DNA of 64,000 nucleotides, taken from contig NZ_AQQR01000003.1 in the NCBI RefSeq assembly GCF_002210095.1, forward strand, positions 124,001-188,000. Reading direction: 5' to 3'. Below, piece after piece: positions 28,814 to 36,939 of this stretch (position 1 is the first letter of the stretch; every line of letters starts with the position of its first letter). The stretch comes from Marinibacterium profundimaris. Its GTDB lineage: Bacteria > Pseudomonadota > Alphaproteobacteria > Rhodobacterales > Rhodobacteraceae. Made by a program: the position numbers and the translations under genes. Under the pieces are notes generated by a model that saw only the letters and a program-made list of their open reading frames with translations, was not told the DNA's origin and searched no databases.

Positions 28814-29688
28814 CCGACACCCGCGCAACCTCCGGCATCACCGAGGCCCAGGTGCAGGCCGCGATGGAGGCCCATCCCACGGCCTTCCGCGATCCCCTGC
28901 CCCTGCGCCTGCGCAAGTTCGCCCTCTGGGCGTTCTTCATCGGCCTCTTCTGCTGGTGCCTTTACGATTTCGACATGTCGCCCCAGCGGATCTGGACCGG
29001 CATGGACCGTTTCGGCCGGGTCCTGTCCTTCATGTTCCCGCCCCATGTCTGGGACACCTGGGCCGAATGGTCCGACATCCTCAAGGGCCTGGGCGAGACG
29101 CTGTCGATGGCCTTCCTCGGCACGCTGCTGGGCGCCATCGTGGCCTTCCCGCTCAGCTTCCTCGGCGCGAAGACGATCAACCGCGTCTTCTGGTTCCGCA
29201 TGTCGGTGCGGCGCGGCTACGACGTGATCCGCGCCTTCGAGACACTGATCCTTGCCCTGATCTTCATCCGCGCCTTCGGGCTCGGGCCGCTGGCCGGGAT
29301 CCTGGCCATCGCGGTCTCCGAGATCGGAACGCTGGCGAAACTCTTCTCCGAGGCGCTGGAGAACACCTCGCAGAAGCCGGTCGACGGGGTCAAAGCCTCG
29401 GGCGGATCGCGGCTGCAGACGATCCGCTACGCGATCCTGCCGCAGGTCCTGCCGGTCTATATCTCGGTCATCCTCTACAATTTCGAAAGCAACGTGCGCT
29501 CCGGCACGATCCTGGGCATCGTCGGCGCGGGCGGCATCGGCTTCCTGCTGTCGGACCGGATCGCGGCCTACAAGTGGGATGAGGCCTGGATGATCATCTT
29601 TCTGATCATCGCCATGGTCTACGTGATCGACTGGCTCTCGGCGAAGATCCGCACCCGCCTGATTGGCGAATGGACCGGGGCACGCTAA
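28810..29688 (+). CDS. phnE: Phosphonate ABC transporter, permease (second)
   Basis: Second PhnE-type membrane subunit, 292 residues, probably pairing with the first as a heterodimer. Helices are at LRKFALWAFFIGLFCWCLYDF, TLSMAFLGTLLGAIVAFPLSFL and further on; the EAA-like loop is EALENTSQKPVDGVKASGGSRLQTIRYAILPQVLP and the end has SGTILGIVGAGGIGFLL. It overlaps the upstream phnE by ATGA. Two separate PhnE genes are the usual arrangement in alphaproteobacteria. Confidence 0.93.
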   Translation: MTDTRATSGITEAQVQAAMEAHPTAFRDPLPLRLRKFALWAFFIGLFCWCLYDFDMSPQRIWTGMDRFGRVLSFMFPPHVWDTWAEWSDILKGLGETLSMAFLGTLLGAIVAFPLSFLGAKTINRVFWFRMSVRRGYDVIRAFETLILALIFIRAFGLGPLAGILAIAVSEIGTLAKLFSEALENTSQKPVDGVKASGGSRLQTIRYAILPQVLPVYISVILYNFESNVRSGTILGIVGAGGIGFLLSDRIAAYKWDEAWMIIFLIIAMVYVIDWLSAKIRTRLIGEWTGAR

Positions 29689-29698
29689 GCCACGTTCC

Positions 29699-30205
29699 AT
29701 GCAACGCATCATGATCATCGGCGCCCCGGGCTCGGGCAAAAGCACGCTGGCCCGGGCCATGGGCGACCGGCTGGGCCTGCCCGTCTACTTCATGGATCAC
29801 ATCCACTGGACACCCGGCTGGGTGGAACGCGATCCGGCCGAGAAGACGGCCATGGTGCGCGAGATCATCGCGAAGGACGCCTGGGTCTTCGAAGGCGGGC
29901 ATTCCACCACCTATGCCGACCGTCTCGCCCGCGCCGACCTGCTGATCTGGCTCGATCTGCCCACCGGGCTGCGCGTGTTCCGAGTGATCCGCCGCTGCTG
30001 GCGCGACAGCGGCCGCGTGCGTGCCGACATGCAGGCGGACTGCCCCGAACAACTCTCGATGCTGCCCGAATTCCTGCGCTTCATCTGGACCACCCGGCAC
30101 AGCAGCCGCGCCCGGATGCGCGCCCTGCACGAGGGCGCGCGCCTGCCCAAGAAACACTTCCGCTCCACGCGGGAGATCAACGCCTACCTGGAGACCCTGA
30201 CATGA
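29699..30205 (+). CDS. P-loop kinase-like ATPase in the phn operon
   Basis: A 168-residue P-loop protein like the small adenylate-kinase/FlaR (DNA topology modulation) family. Walker A is [16 protein letters not shown] (about residues 6-21); the domain continues with [41 protein letters not shown] (a Walker B-like line) and an Arg-rich lid, [12 protein letters not shown]. It lies 10 bases after phnE and overlaps the hexapeptide transferase start, so it belongs to the phn transcript. The usual small kinase of the pathway, PhnN (ribose 1,5-bisphosphokinase), is not seen; this gene could fill that place, but its motifs are not those of PhnN, so this is speculative. Confidence 0.75.
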   Translation: MQRIMIIGAPGSGKSTLARAMGDRLGLPVYFMDHIHWTPGWVERDPAEKTAMVREIIAKDAWVFEGGHSTTYADRLARADLLIWLDLPTGLRVFRVIRRCWRDSGRVRADMQADCPEQLSMLPEFLRFIWTTRHSSRARMRALHEGARLPKKHFRSTREINAYLETLT

Positions 30206-30867
30206 GCGGAGCCGGATCGAAGCCGCATCTCGCCGAGACCCCGACCATCCACGACAGCGCCCGCGTGATCGACTGCACCCTCGGCGCCTGGACCGAGGTC
30301 GGCGCCGGCACGATGCTGAAAGACGTGACGATGGGAGATTTCTCCTACATCGTGCAGGATTGCCACGTCGTCTGGACCACGATCGGCAAGTATTGCTCCA
30401 TCGCGATGGGGGCGCGGATCAACCCGGGCAACCATCCCACATGGCGGGTGTGCCAGCATCATTCCGTCTACCGCTCCGAGGCCTATGGCATGGGCCCAGA
30501 CGACGCGGACTTCTTCCAGTGGCGCAAGGCGCATTGGGTGACGATCGGCCATGATGTCTGGATCGGCCACGGGGTCACGATCACGGCCGGTGTCACCGTG
30601 GGCACCGGGGCGGTGATCGGCGCCGGTGCCGTGGTCACGCGCGACGTGCCGCCCTACACGGTCGTCGGCGGCGTGCCCGCCCGCCCGATCCGCCGCCGCT
30701 TTACCGAGGCCCAGTCCGACCGGCTGATGCGCCTGGCCTGGTGGGACTGGCCGCGCGAGAGGTTCGCTGCCGCCCTGCCCGATATCCGGGCACTCTCGGT
30801 CGACCAGTTCCTCGACGCCTACGAGACCAGGCCCGAAGACTTGCCCTCGGCGGCGCGGGATGCCTGA
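30202..30867 (+). CDS. Phosphonate metabolism hexapeptide-repeat transferase
   Basis: A 221-residue left-handed beta-helix acyltransferase-like protein of the type found in phn operons (phosphonate-metabolism transferase family). Hexapeptide turns run through [49 protein letters not shown] and the later [42 protein letters not shown]. The His in GNHPTW and in HHSVYR are placed as in xenobiotic acetyltransferases. The ATGA overlap with the kinase gene indicates coupling. Such proteins are thought to acylate a phosphonate intermediate or toxic analogue; the substrate is not established. Confidence 0.87.
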   Translation: MSGAGSKPHLAETPTIHDSARVIDCTLGAWTEVGAGTMLKDVTMGDFSYIVQDCHVVWTTIGKYCSIAMGARINPGNHPTWRVCQHHSVYRSEAYGMGPDDADFFQWRKAHWVTIGHDVWIGHGVTITAGVTVGTGAVIGAGAVVTRDVPPYTVVGGVPARPIRRRFTEAQSDRLMRLAWWDWPRERFAAALPDIRALSVDQFLDAYETRPEDLPSAARDA

Positions 30868-30891
30868 ACATCGCCCCATGAAGGACCACGC

Positions 30892-31518
30892 ATGAAAGAT
30901 GGGGCGTCATCCGACACCAGCCGTTCCCATGAGACAGGCCCGACATCGCGAGACAGTCCGGAAGGACTGGCGAGCAGTCCCCGCCCCGGACCGGCGAAGC
31001 CCTCCGCCGACACGCCGAAGCGCAAGGTGATCGACGGCGGCTTCCTCCTGCTCTGCGCCCTCACGCTGGGCGCCGGGCTGGCCGTGGGCGTGACAAAGGG
31101 CTGGGACCGGGTCCTGCTGCTTTCGGGCGACGGGCTGGGCTTCGTCGCCGTGCTGCTGCCCAAGATTCTCTGCGGCATCTTCGTCGCCTCCGCCCTGCCC
31201 GTTCTGCTGCCACGGGAAAAGGTCGCCGGCTGGATCGGCCCCGACAGCGGCGCGCTTGGGCTGGTCTATGCCGCGCTGGCCGGCGCCATCATCCCGGGCG
31301 GCCCGATGATGACCTTCCCCCTCGCCGCAGGCATGCTGGCCGCCGGCGCCGATCTGGCCGCCGCGCTCACCTGCATCACGGCATGGAGCCTCTACGGCCT
31401 CAACCGCACCCTGATCTGGGAGCTCTCCTTCCTGCCCGCGGATCTCGTGTTCCTGCGCGTGCTGATCTGCCTGCCGCTGCCGATCCTGCTCGGCCTCGCC
31501 GTGAGGCGCCTGCGATGA
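30892..31518 (+). CDS. Predicted permease, N-terminal half (ArsP/DUF318-like)
   Basis: A 208-residue membrane protein with a 45-residue hydrophilic, Pro/Ser-rich N-terminus and then about five helices (FLLLCALTLGAGLAVGV; GFVAVLLPKILCGIFVASALPVLL; ALGLVYAALAGAIIPGGP; MTFPLAAGMLAAGADLAAALTC; LVFLRVLICLPLPILLGLAV). The IIPGGPMMTFPLA motif resembles the predicted permeases of the ArsP_1/DUF318 type, where two such halves are normally fused. Here the second half is the next gene, overlapping by four bases. It may be read from the phn transcript, as only 24 bases separate them. Substrate unknown. Confidence 0.68.
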   Translation: MKDGASSDTSRSHETGPTSRDSPEGLASSPRPGPAKPSADTPKRKVIDGGFLLLCALTLGAGLAVGVTKGWDRVLLLSGDGLGFVAVLLPKILCGIFVASALPVLLPREKVAGWIGPDSGALGLVYAALAGAIIPGGPMMTFPLAAGMLAAGADLAAALTCITAWSLYGLNRTLIWELSFLPADLVFLRVLICLPLPILLGLAVRRLR

Positions 31519-31997
31519 ACATCCTGATCGGCACCGTCCTCCTGCTGGGTCTGTCGGCCTGGTTCTGGCACAAACTCGGCCCCGAGCGTCGCCCCGAGGC
31601 GCTGGCCGCCACGAAAGCCACCCTCGCCTTCACCCTGCCGCGCATCGTCGTGGCGCTGGTCGGCGCCGGTCTCTTCGCCGAACTGCTGCCCGACGACCAG
31701 GTGCAGGCCTTCTTTGGCGCCGATGGCGGGTGGAAGGGCATCCTGCTGGCCGCCTGCCTTGGCCCGCCGACGCCGGGCGGCGCCTTCGTCAGTTTCGCGA
31801 TCGGAGCCGCGGCGCTCAAGGCCGGGGCCAGCGTGCCCGCGGTGCTGACCTACGTCACCTCGTGGGCGCTGTTCTCGACCACCAAGATCCTGACCTACGA
31901 GATCCCGATGATGGGCGCCCGGGCGATGTGGCTGCGCGTGGCCTTGTCCTGGCCGATTCCCTTCATCGTGGGCGCCGTCGTGCTGCTGATCGGCTGA
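31515..31997 (+). CDS. Predicted permease, C-terminal half (ArsP/DUF318-like)
   Basis: A 160-residue membrane protein with about four helices and the motif LGPPTPGGAFVSFAIGAAAL, matching the PGG motif of the upstream gene, plus VLTYVTSWALFSTTKILTYEI. It looks like the second half of the same permease, encoded separately with an ATGA overlap. The stop codon is the first TGA of a hexamer repeat, so the array begins inside the last codon. Confidence 0.68.
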   Translation: MNILIGTVLLLGLSAWFWHKLGPERRPEALAATKATLAFTLPRIVVALVGAGLFAELLPDDQVQAFFGADGGWKGILLAACLGPPTPGGAFVSFAIGAAALKAGASVPAVLTYVTSWALFSTTKILTYEIPMMGARAMWLRVALSWPIPFIVGAVVLLIG

Positions 31998-32035
31998 GGC
32001 TGAGGCTGAGGCTGAGGCTGAGGCTGAGGCTGAGG
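31994..32035 (+). repeat. CTGAGG hexamer tandem repeat, seven units
   Basis: Seven perfect CTGAGG units follow each other, starting at the stop codon of the second permease gene. Each unit contains TGA in frame with that stop, so gain or loss of units would not alter the protein. Confidence 0.9.
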
Positions 32036-32140
32036 GCAGACCGTCCCGGCGCTCCCGGTCAAGCGCCCCGGCACCTTGTTCTGGCAGATGTCCTTGCCAA
32101 GCCGGGCGACACCGCGCCTAACCTGCCACCTCCCGCCGGC

Positions 32141-32917
32141 TTATCCCCGCCGCGCCGTCAGCAGCGTCGCGTCCCAGCGCAGCTCGAACGGGTCGAGCCC
32201 GTGATGGGCGGCACAGATCGTCTCGAACCGGTCGCGGAACGCGCGCAGCCCGATCCCGCGCACCACCTCCATCACCGTCGCCCGCGTGAGGTACAGATCC
32301 AGCAGGTCGCCCATGCTCACCCGTTCCGACCAGGCGTAGCTGCGCAGCTGCACGTCATGGAACCCCTCGACCGCCTCGACCTGCGCCTGCAGCGGCATCT
32401 TCGCCTTCTCCCACCGGGTCATGTCGCGCAGCACCTCGGAATGCTCCCGCACGAAGGCGTCGATCTCGGCCACTGCGCCTTCGGGCCGCCGCCGGTTACG
32501 CCCCAGCGCCAGGATCCCGCCGGGCACCAGCAACCGCCGCGCCTCGGCAAAGAAGGCCCCGGGCTCGAACCAGTGCACGGCGGTAAAGGCGGACACCAGT
32601 CCGGCGCTGCGGTCCGGCAGGTGGATCGCCTCGGCCACGCTGGGATTGGCCTGCACGTTGGGCCAGCGCTGCAGCCGCCGGGTCAGCACCCGGCGCATGT
32701 CGTCCCCCGGCTCGACCCCGATCACCATCCAGGAGCCCGGCAGGTGCTGCAACAGCCCCTCGGTCGAGATCCCGGTGCCCGCGCCCACATCCACCGCGCA
32801 ATGGGCGCTGGCCGGGACCATCCCGGCGAGGTCGCGGAACAGCGCCCGTGGATAGGGCCGGCGATAGGCGTCATAGGCCTCGGCCAGCCCGTCGAACCGG
32901 GTGGTGTCAGTCTCCAT
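32141..32917 (-). CDS. Class I SAM-dependent methyltransferase
   Basis: A 258-residue methyltransferase of the Methyltransf_11 type. Motif I is AVDVGAGTGISTEGLL (near residue 42), acidic motif II VIGVEPGDDMRRVL, and motif IV AGLVSAFTAVHWFEP with the post-motif MEVVRGIG region toward the end. RLLVPGGILALGRNRR matches motif VI. The N-terminus TRFDGLAEAYDAYRRPYP is typical of ubiquinone/menaquinone-like or trans-aconitate methyltransferases; the substrate cannot be told. It is divergent from the phosphatase-fold gene with a Pho box between them. Confidence 0.83.
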   Translation of the reverse strand: METDTTRFDGLAEAYDAYRRPYPRALFRDLAGMVPASAHCAVDVGAGTGISTEGLLQHLPGSWMVIGVEPGDDMRRVLTRRLQRWPNVQANPSVAEAIHLPDRSAGLVSAFTAVHWFEPGAFFAEARRLLVPGGILALGRNRRRPEGAVAEIDAFVREHSEVLRDMTRWEKAKMPLQAQVEAVEGFHDVQLRSYAWSERVSMGDLLDLYLTRATVMEVVRGIGLRAFRDRFETICAAHHGLDPFELRWDATLLTARRG

Positions 32918-33265
32918 GCGGCACGCCGTTCATGGCCAGAGCCCCGACCTCGCTCCAAAGGATCCTTCACATTCACCCAAAGGTCACGTCCCCGCTCCTG
33001 CCGTCCGATTTCTTTCTGCCCGGGCCACCGCACCATGCGCGCGGCCCGGCTGTGCCACCGCACGGACGGAGAAAGTGCAGACCCTGTTTACATGACATCC
33101 AGATGACAGTTCGCCCCGCGAACGCGGGAAAAAGCGCTTTATCGCCAATCCCCTGCCTCATCCCGGCGCCAACCGCCCGGCAATCGCCAGACCTGTGCCC
33201 GAAACTCTTGCCTGCCCTGCGTCTGCGTGCCAAGCCGCCATCACAGACCTGACCGGAGTCCCCTC
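32918..33265. other. Divergent promoter region with a Pho box
   Basis: A 348-base gap between the methyltransferase gene and the phosphatase-fold gene. The only clear signal is the Pho box at 33092; no gene with family features is present. Confidence 0.55.
33092..33109 (-). promoter_or_regulatory. Pho box between methyltransferase and phosphatase-fold genes
   Basis: On the minus strand this reads CTGTCAT-CTGG-ATGTCAT, two PhoB heptamers with a four-base spacer, of which the first is the exact consensus. It is 175 bases from the minus-strand start and 157 from the plus-strand start; the site orientation favours the methyltransferase, while the phosphodiesterase operon is the more typical Pho target. 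Confidence 0.6.
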
Positions 33266-34297
33266 ATGCGCCCGATCCTGACGCAGACCGTCCCCGCCCT
33301 GGAAACGCCCTCGCAGGAGCTGCGCGATGCGGCAAAGGCCACCGGCGGGAACCGCGCGGCCCATGACCGGATGCTGTCCGACTGGCCCTGCATGACCACG
33401 ATCGAACTTTCCCAGCCACCCGCCGCCCCGCCCGTTCCGTCCGAGCTGACGGTTTGCGCCTGGAACATGGAACGCTGCAAGCGGGTCGAGGACAGCGCCA
33501 CGCTGCTGCGCGCCGCCGGCGCCGACGTGGTCCTGGCGACCGAGGTCGACATGGGCATGGCCCGCTCCGGCCAGCGCCACACCACGCGCGACCTGGCCGC
33601 CGCCCTGGGCATGGGGTTCATCTATGGCACCGAATTCGTCGAGCTCGGCTCGGGCGATCCGTTCGAGACGGCCGAATTCGCCGATATCCCGAATACGCAC
33701 GGTCTGCACGGCAATGCCATCCTGTCCCGCTTCCCGCTGCGCGCGCCCTGCCTGATCCCGCTGGACGACGGCGGGCTCTGGTACGTGTCCACGCCCAAGA
33801 ACGACGGCCAGCACCGGGTCGGCGGCCGCATGGCCATGGCCGCGCAGATCGACACGGCCCAGGGCCCCCTCACCCTCGCCGCCGCCCATTTCGAAAGCGA
33901 AAGCGATCCCTCGCTGCGCGCCGACCAGGCCCGCCGCTTGATCGAGGGGCTGGAGCGGCAATATGGCGCCGGCAAGGCGGTGATCGGCGGCGATCTGAAC
34001 ACCAACTGGCTGGCCGACGGCACCCGCACCGCGGCCGAGATCATCGCGGACCCCGCCGCCGTCGAACCCGCCTTCACCCATTTCGCCGAAGCCCGCTTCG
34101 ACTGGCGCGGCAGCATGACCCCGGGCTTCACCACCCGCTGCCCCCCGGGACGCGCCGCGCGCTATCCGCTGATGATCCTGGACTGGCTCATGGTCCGCGA
34201 CGTCGCCCCGTTCGGGCCGCGGATCTGGCCCGCGGTCTCCTCCGCCGGCCTCTACCTGTCCGACCACGAGATGCTCTCGACCCGGGTGATCGCATGA
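33266..34297 (+). CDS. Endonuclease/exonuclease/phosphatase-family hydrolase
   Basis: A 343-residue protein with the EEP fold. CAWNMERCKR carries the Asn, VLATEVDMG the metal-binding Glu, VIGGDLNTNW the catalytic Asp and Asn, and LSDHEMLSTRV the terminal Asp-His pair. The first 70 residues are not conserved. Members hydrolyse nucleic acids, phosphoinositides or sphingomyelin; no signal peptide is obvious, so a cytoplasmic role is likely. ATG 33266 was chosen because the upstream codons lack an SD. The stop overlaps the glycerophosphodiester phosphodiesterase gene, so the two form an operon, probably for phosphate recovery (inference, supported by the Pho box upstream). Confidence 0.85.
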   Translation: MRPILTQTVPALETPSQELRDAAKATGGNRAAHDRMLSDWPCMTTIELSQPPAAPPVPSELTVCAWNMERCKRVEDSATLLRAAGADVVLATEVDMGMARSGQRHTTRDLAAALGMGFIYGTEFVELGSGDPFETAEFADIPNTHGLHGNAILSRFPLRAPCLIPLDDGGLWYVSTPKNDGQHRVGGRMAMAAQIDTAQGPLTLAAAHFESESDPSLRADQARRLIEGLERQYGAGKAVIGGDLNTNWLADGTRTAAEIIADPAAVEPAFTHFAEARFDWRGSMTPGFTTRCPPGRAARYPLMILDWLMVRDVAPFGPRIWPAVSSAGLYLSDHEMLSTRVIA

Positions 34298-35007
34298 GCC
34301 CCGCCCTCGTCGCCCATCGCGGCGCCTCCCGCTGGGCGCCGGAAAACACCTTTCCCGCCCTCCGCAAGGCAGTGGACATGGACGCGCAGGTCATCGAATT
34401 CGACATCCGCGAAAGCGCCGACGGCGTGCTCTACGTCATGCACGACGAGAAGCTGGACCGCACGACCGACGGCACCGGCCCGTTCCACGCCCTGTCCTCG
34501 GCCGAGATCGACGCGCTGGATGCGGGCCGCTGGTTCGGGGCCGAATTCGAAGGCACCCGCGTGCCCCAGTTCGACGCCTATCTCGACGCCATCGCACAAG
34601 CAGGGCTCGAGGCCTATGCCGAGGTCAAGTGGTGCGACTGCGACCGCGCCGCCGCGATCATCCGCGAGGCAGGCATGCAGGACCGGACCTTCACCTTCTC
34701 ATTCGAGGCCGAGATGCGCGCCTGGATGCGCCGCGCCGCACCCGAGATCCGGCACATGGTGATCTCTCCCATCGCGCGCAACGTCTCGGTCGCCCGCGCG
34801 CTGCACGGCGCCGACATGATCGAGCTGCACGCCGAAAGCCTGCGCGCCCCGGTGGTGCAGGCCGCCCGCGACGCCGGGCTGCAGATCATGGCCTATTCGA
34901 ATTCCGACGACCCGAAGGTCTACCGCCGGATGTTCGACCTCGGGATCGATTACATCAATCACGACCATCTGGATCTCACCAACGCCCTGCGATCCGAACG
35001 CGGCTAA
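34294..35007 (+). CDS. Glycerophosphodiester phosphodiesterase
   Basis: A 237-residue TIM-barrel GDPD that cleaves glycerophosphodiesters to glycerol 3-phosphate and an alcohol. The motifs are HRGASRWAPENTF (catalytic His and Glu), EFDIRESADGVLYVMHDEKLDRTTDGTG (Glu/Asp and second His) and the C-terminal YINHDHLDL. No leader, so cytoplasmic like UgpQ. It overlaps the phosphatase-fold gene by four bases. Its end is followed after 54 bases by a copy of the dispersed repeat. Confidence 0.93.
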   Translation: MSPALVAHRGASRWAPENTFPALRKAVDMDAQVIEFDIRESADGVLYVMHDEKLDRTTDGTGPFHALSSAEIDALDAGRWFGAEFEGTRVPQFDAYLDAIAQAGLEAYAEVKWCDCDRAAAIIREAGMQDRTFTFSFEAEMRAWMRRAAPEIRHMVISPIARNVSVARALHGADMIELHAESLRAPVVQAARDAGLQIMAYSNSDDPKVYRRMFDLGIDYINHDHLDLTNALRSERG

Positions 35008-35060
35008 GCCTGCCTTTAAGAAAAAAGAGGCGCGGCCCGTCATCCGGCGCCACGCCCCTT

Positions 35061-35120
35061 GTTCTTCTTGGCCCAAATACCTCCGGGGGAGTCGCCGCAG
35101 GCGACGGGGGCAGCGCCCCC
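35061..35120 (+). repeat. Dispersed intergenic hairpin repeat, copy c
   Basis: GTTCTTCTTGGCCCAAATAC then CTCCGGGGGA, a variable hairpin GTCGCC-GCA-GGCGAC, and a second hairpin GGGGGC-AGC-GCCCCC. It lies between convergent genes and could act as a bidirectional terminator. Confidence 0.82.
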
Positions 35121-35131
35121 AGCCCGCCCCG

Positions 35132-36193
35132 TCAGGCGCGCCGACGCCGCCCGCCCGGACGCCCGCGCCGGCCACCGGCCGCCGAGCCATCCGCCGACGG
35201 CGCCTTGTTGAAGGCGATCCAGCCCGCGCCATGCGCGTCGCGGTCGAACAGCAGGTTGGCGGCGCGGATCGCCTCCATCTCCTTGCCCGGCTTCGGCTTG
35301 GTCGATCCCAGCCCGAACAGCGTGACGAAGGTCTCGTCGTCCATATCCGCGGGCAGGACGATGCCGGCAGCTTCCACCTCGGCCTTCTTCTCGGCGATCT
35401 TCGACTGCGCCACCGGCAGCGCCACCGGGTTCATGATCGCCGATGTCATGCCGGCGCCCATCGCCATCGGCAGGAAGGCGTTGTTGATCCCATGCCGGTT
35501 CGGCAGCCCGAACGAGATGTTGGACGCCCCGCAGGTGGTGTTCACGCCCAGTTCCTCGCGCAGGCGGCGCACCAGGGTAAAGACCTGGTGCCCGGCCGTC
35601 GCCATGGCCCCGATCGGCATCACCAGCGGGTCGACCACGATGTCATGGGCGGGAATGCCGTAATCCGCGGCGTGCTGAACGATCTTCTTCGCCACCGCAA
35701 AGCGCACGTCGGGATCCTCGGAAATCCCGGTGTCGTCGTTGGAAATCGCCACCACCGGCACGTTGTACTTCTTCACCAGCGGCAGGATCTGCTCCAGCCG
35801 CTCTTCCTCGCCGGTGACCGAATTCAGCAGCGGGCGGCCCTCGCAGACCTCCAGACCCGCCTCGAGCGCGCCGGGAACCGAGCTGTCGATGCACAGCGGC
35901 ACGTCGACCAGCGATTGCACCAGCTTCAGGATCTCGACCATCAGCGGCGGCTCGGTCTCGTTCGGGTTGGGGTTCGAATTATAGACCACGCCCGCGTTCA
36001 CATCGAGAATGTTGGCCCCGGCGGCCACCTGCGCCAGCGCGTCCTTCTCGACGGTGGAAAAATCGCCGGCTTCCAGCTCGGCGGCCAGCTTCTTGCGGCC
36101 CGTCGGGTTGATCCGCTCGCCAATCACGCAGAAGGGCTGGTCGAAGCCGATGATGGCGGTCTTCGATTTGGATTCTACGATGGTGCGGGTCAT
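35132..36193 (-). CDS. Methyltetrahydrofolate:corrinoid methyltransferase
   Basis: A 353-residue pterin-binding (dihydropteroate synthase-like) methyltransferase that moves a methyl group between methyl-tetrahydrofolate and a corrinoid protein. ERINPTGRKKLA is the pterin-site start, followed by LDVNAGVVYNSNPNPNETEP, CIDSSVPGALEAGL, LLNSVTGEEERLEQILPL and VDPLVMPIGAM, then TTCGASNISFGLPNRHGIN, a methyltransferase-branch signature. The C-terminal 30 residues are Arg/Gly-rich and not conserved. It overlaps the HAD gene by four bases and is part of a minus-strand operon with a MetF-like reductase. No corrinoid protein or MttB-like partner is in the window. Confidence 0.92.
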   Translation of the reverse strand: MTRTIVESKSKTAIIGFDQPFCVIGERINPTGRKKLAAELEAGDFSTVEKDALAQVAAGANILDVNAGVVYNSNPNPNETEPPLMVEILKLVQSLVDVPLCIDSSVPGALEAGLEVCEGRPLLNSVTGEEERLEQILPLVKKYNVPVVAISNDDTGISEDPDVRFAVAKKIVQHAADYGIPAHDIVVDPLVMPIGAMATAGHQVFTLVRRLREELGVNTTCGASNISFGLPNRHGINNAFLPMAMGAGMTSAIMNPVALPVAQSKIAEKKAEVEAAGIVLPADMDDETFVTLFGLGSTKPKPGKEMEAIRAANLLFDRDAHGAGWIAFNKAPSADGSAAGGRRGRPGGRRRRA

Positions 36194-36849
36194 GTCATGG
36201 CCTTTCTGTCAAAACGCGCGAGGATGTGTTCCAGCGCCGCGTCGGTGAAATCTTCGATGGTTTCATGGGCCCCGGCCGCGCGCAGGGTGTCCTCCCCGGC
36301 AGAGCTGCGGATGCCCACCGCGTAGGCCCCCGAGGCGCGCGCCGCGCGCATGCCCGAGGGGCTGTCCTCGAACGCCACGCAGGCCTCCGGCGAGACGCCG
36401 AGGCCGCGCATGGCGGCAAGGTAGGGTTCCGGATCAGGCTTGCCGCGCGCGCATTCGTCGCCGATGATCAGCAGTTCAAAGGCGTCGCGCAGGCCGATGG
36501 CCCGCAACATGTGCTCGGCATTGTCGCGCGGTGCATTGGTCACCACGGCAACGTCCCAGCCAGTCTTGCGCGCACGCTCCAGCAGGGCCTCCGCCCCGGG
36601 CATCGGCGGCACGTGTCCGGTCAGCCGGTCGCGAAAGCGCGCCTCCTTCTCGTCCGACAGCGCCTGCGGATCCTCGCCCGGGAAAAGGTCGGGAAAGATC
36701 TCAAGGTTGTGCCGGCCGTGGATCTTCTCGGCATAGACCTGCGGCGAATAGGACAGCCCGCGTTCGGCGAAGATCTCGCCGAACACATCGATATGGAGCG
36801 CGTCCGAATGGATCAGCGTTCCGTCCAGGTCGAACAGAAGTGCCGTCAT
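36190..36849 (-). CDS. HAD-superfamily phosphatase (subfamily IA)
   Basis: A 219-residue HAD hydrolase of the phosphoglycolate phosphatase/beta-phosphoglucomutase type. Motif I is LLFDLDGTLIHSD, motif II VVTNAPRDNAE, motif III the Lys of ARGKPDPEPYL and motif IV VAFEDSPSG. A helical cap follows motif I (residues about 20-85). The stop overlaps the start of the corrinoid methyltransferase gene (ATGA) and the gene is 90 bases downstream of the MetF-like gene. A housekeeping role in the corrinoid operon, such as removing a damaged cofactor phosphate, is only a guess. Confidence 0.85.
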   Translation of the reverse strand: MTALLFDLDGTLIHSDALHIDVFGEIFAERGLSYSPQVYAEKIHGRHNLEIFPDLFPGEDPQALSDEKEARFRDRLTGHVPPMPGAEALLERARKTGWDVAVVTNAPRDNAEHMLRAIGLRDAFELLIIGDECARGKPDPEPYLAAMRGLGVSPEACVAFEDSPSGMRAARASGAYAVGIRSSAGEDTLRAAGAHETIEDFTDAALEHILARFDRKAMT

Positions 36850-36939
36850 GGCCCGCCCCCGATCATGGTGCTGCCCCGAGCATAGTGTTGACGCCGATCA
36901 CGCCCGCAACCGGACCGGTGATCCGGGTCGCGCCGCTGC

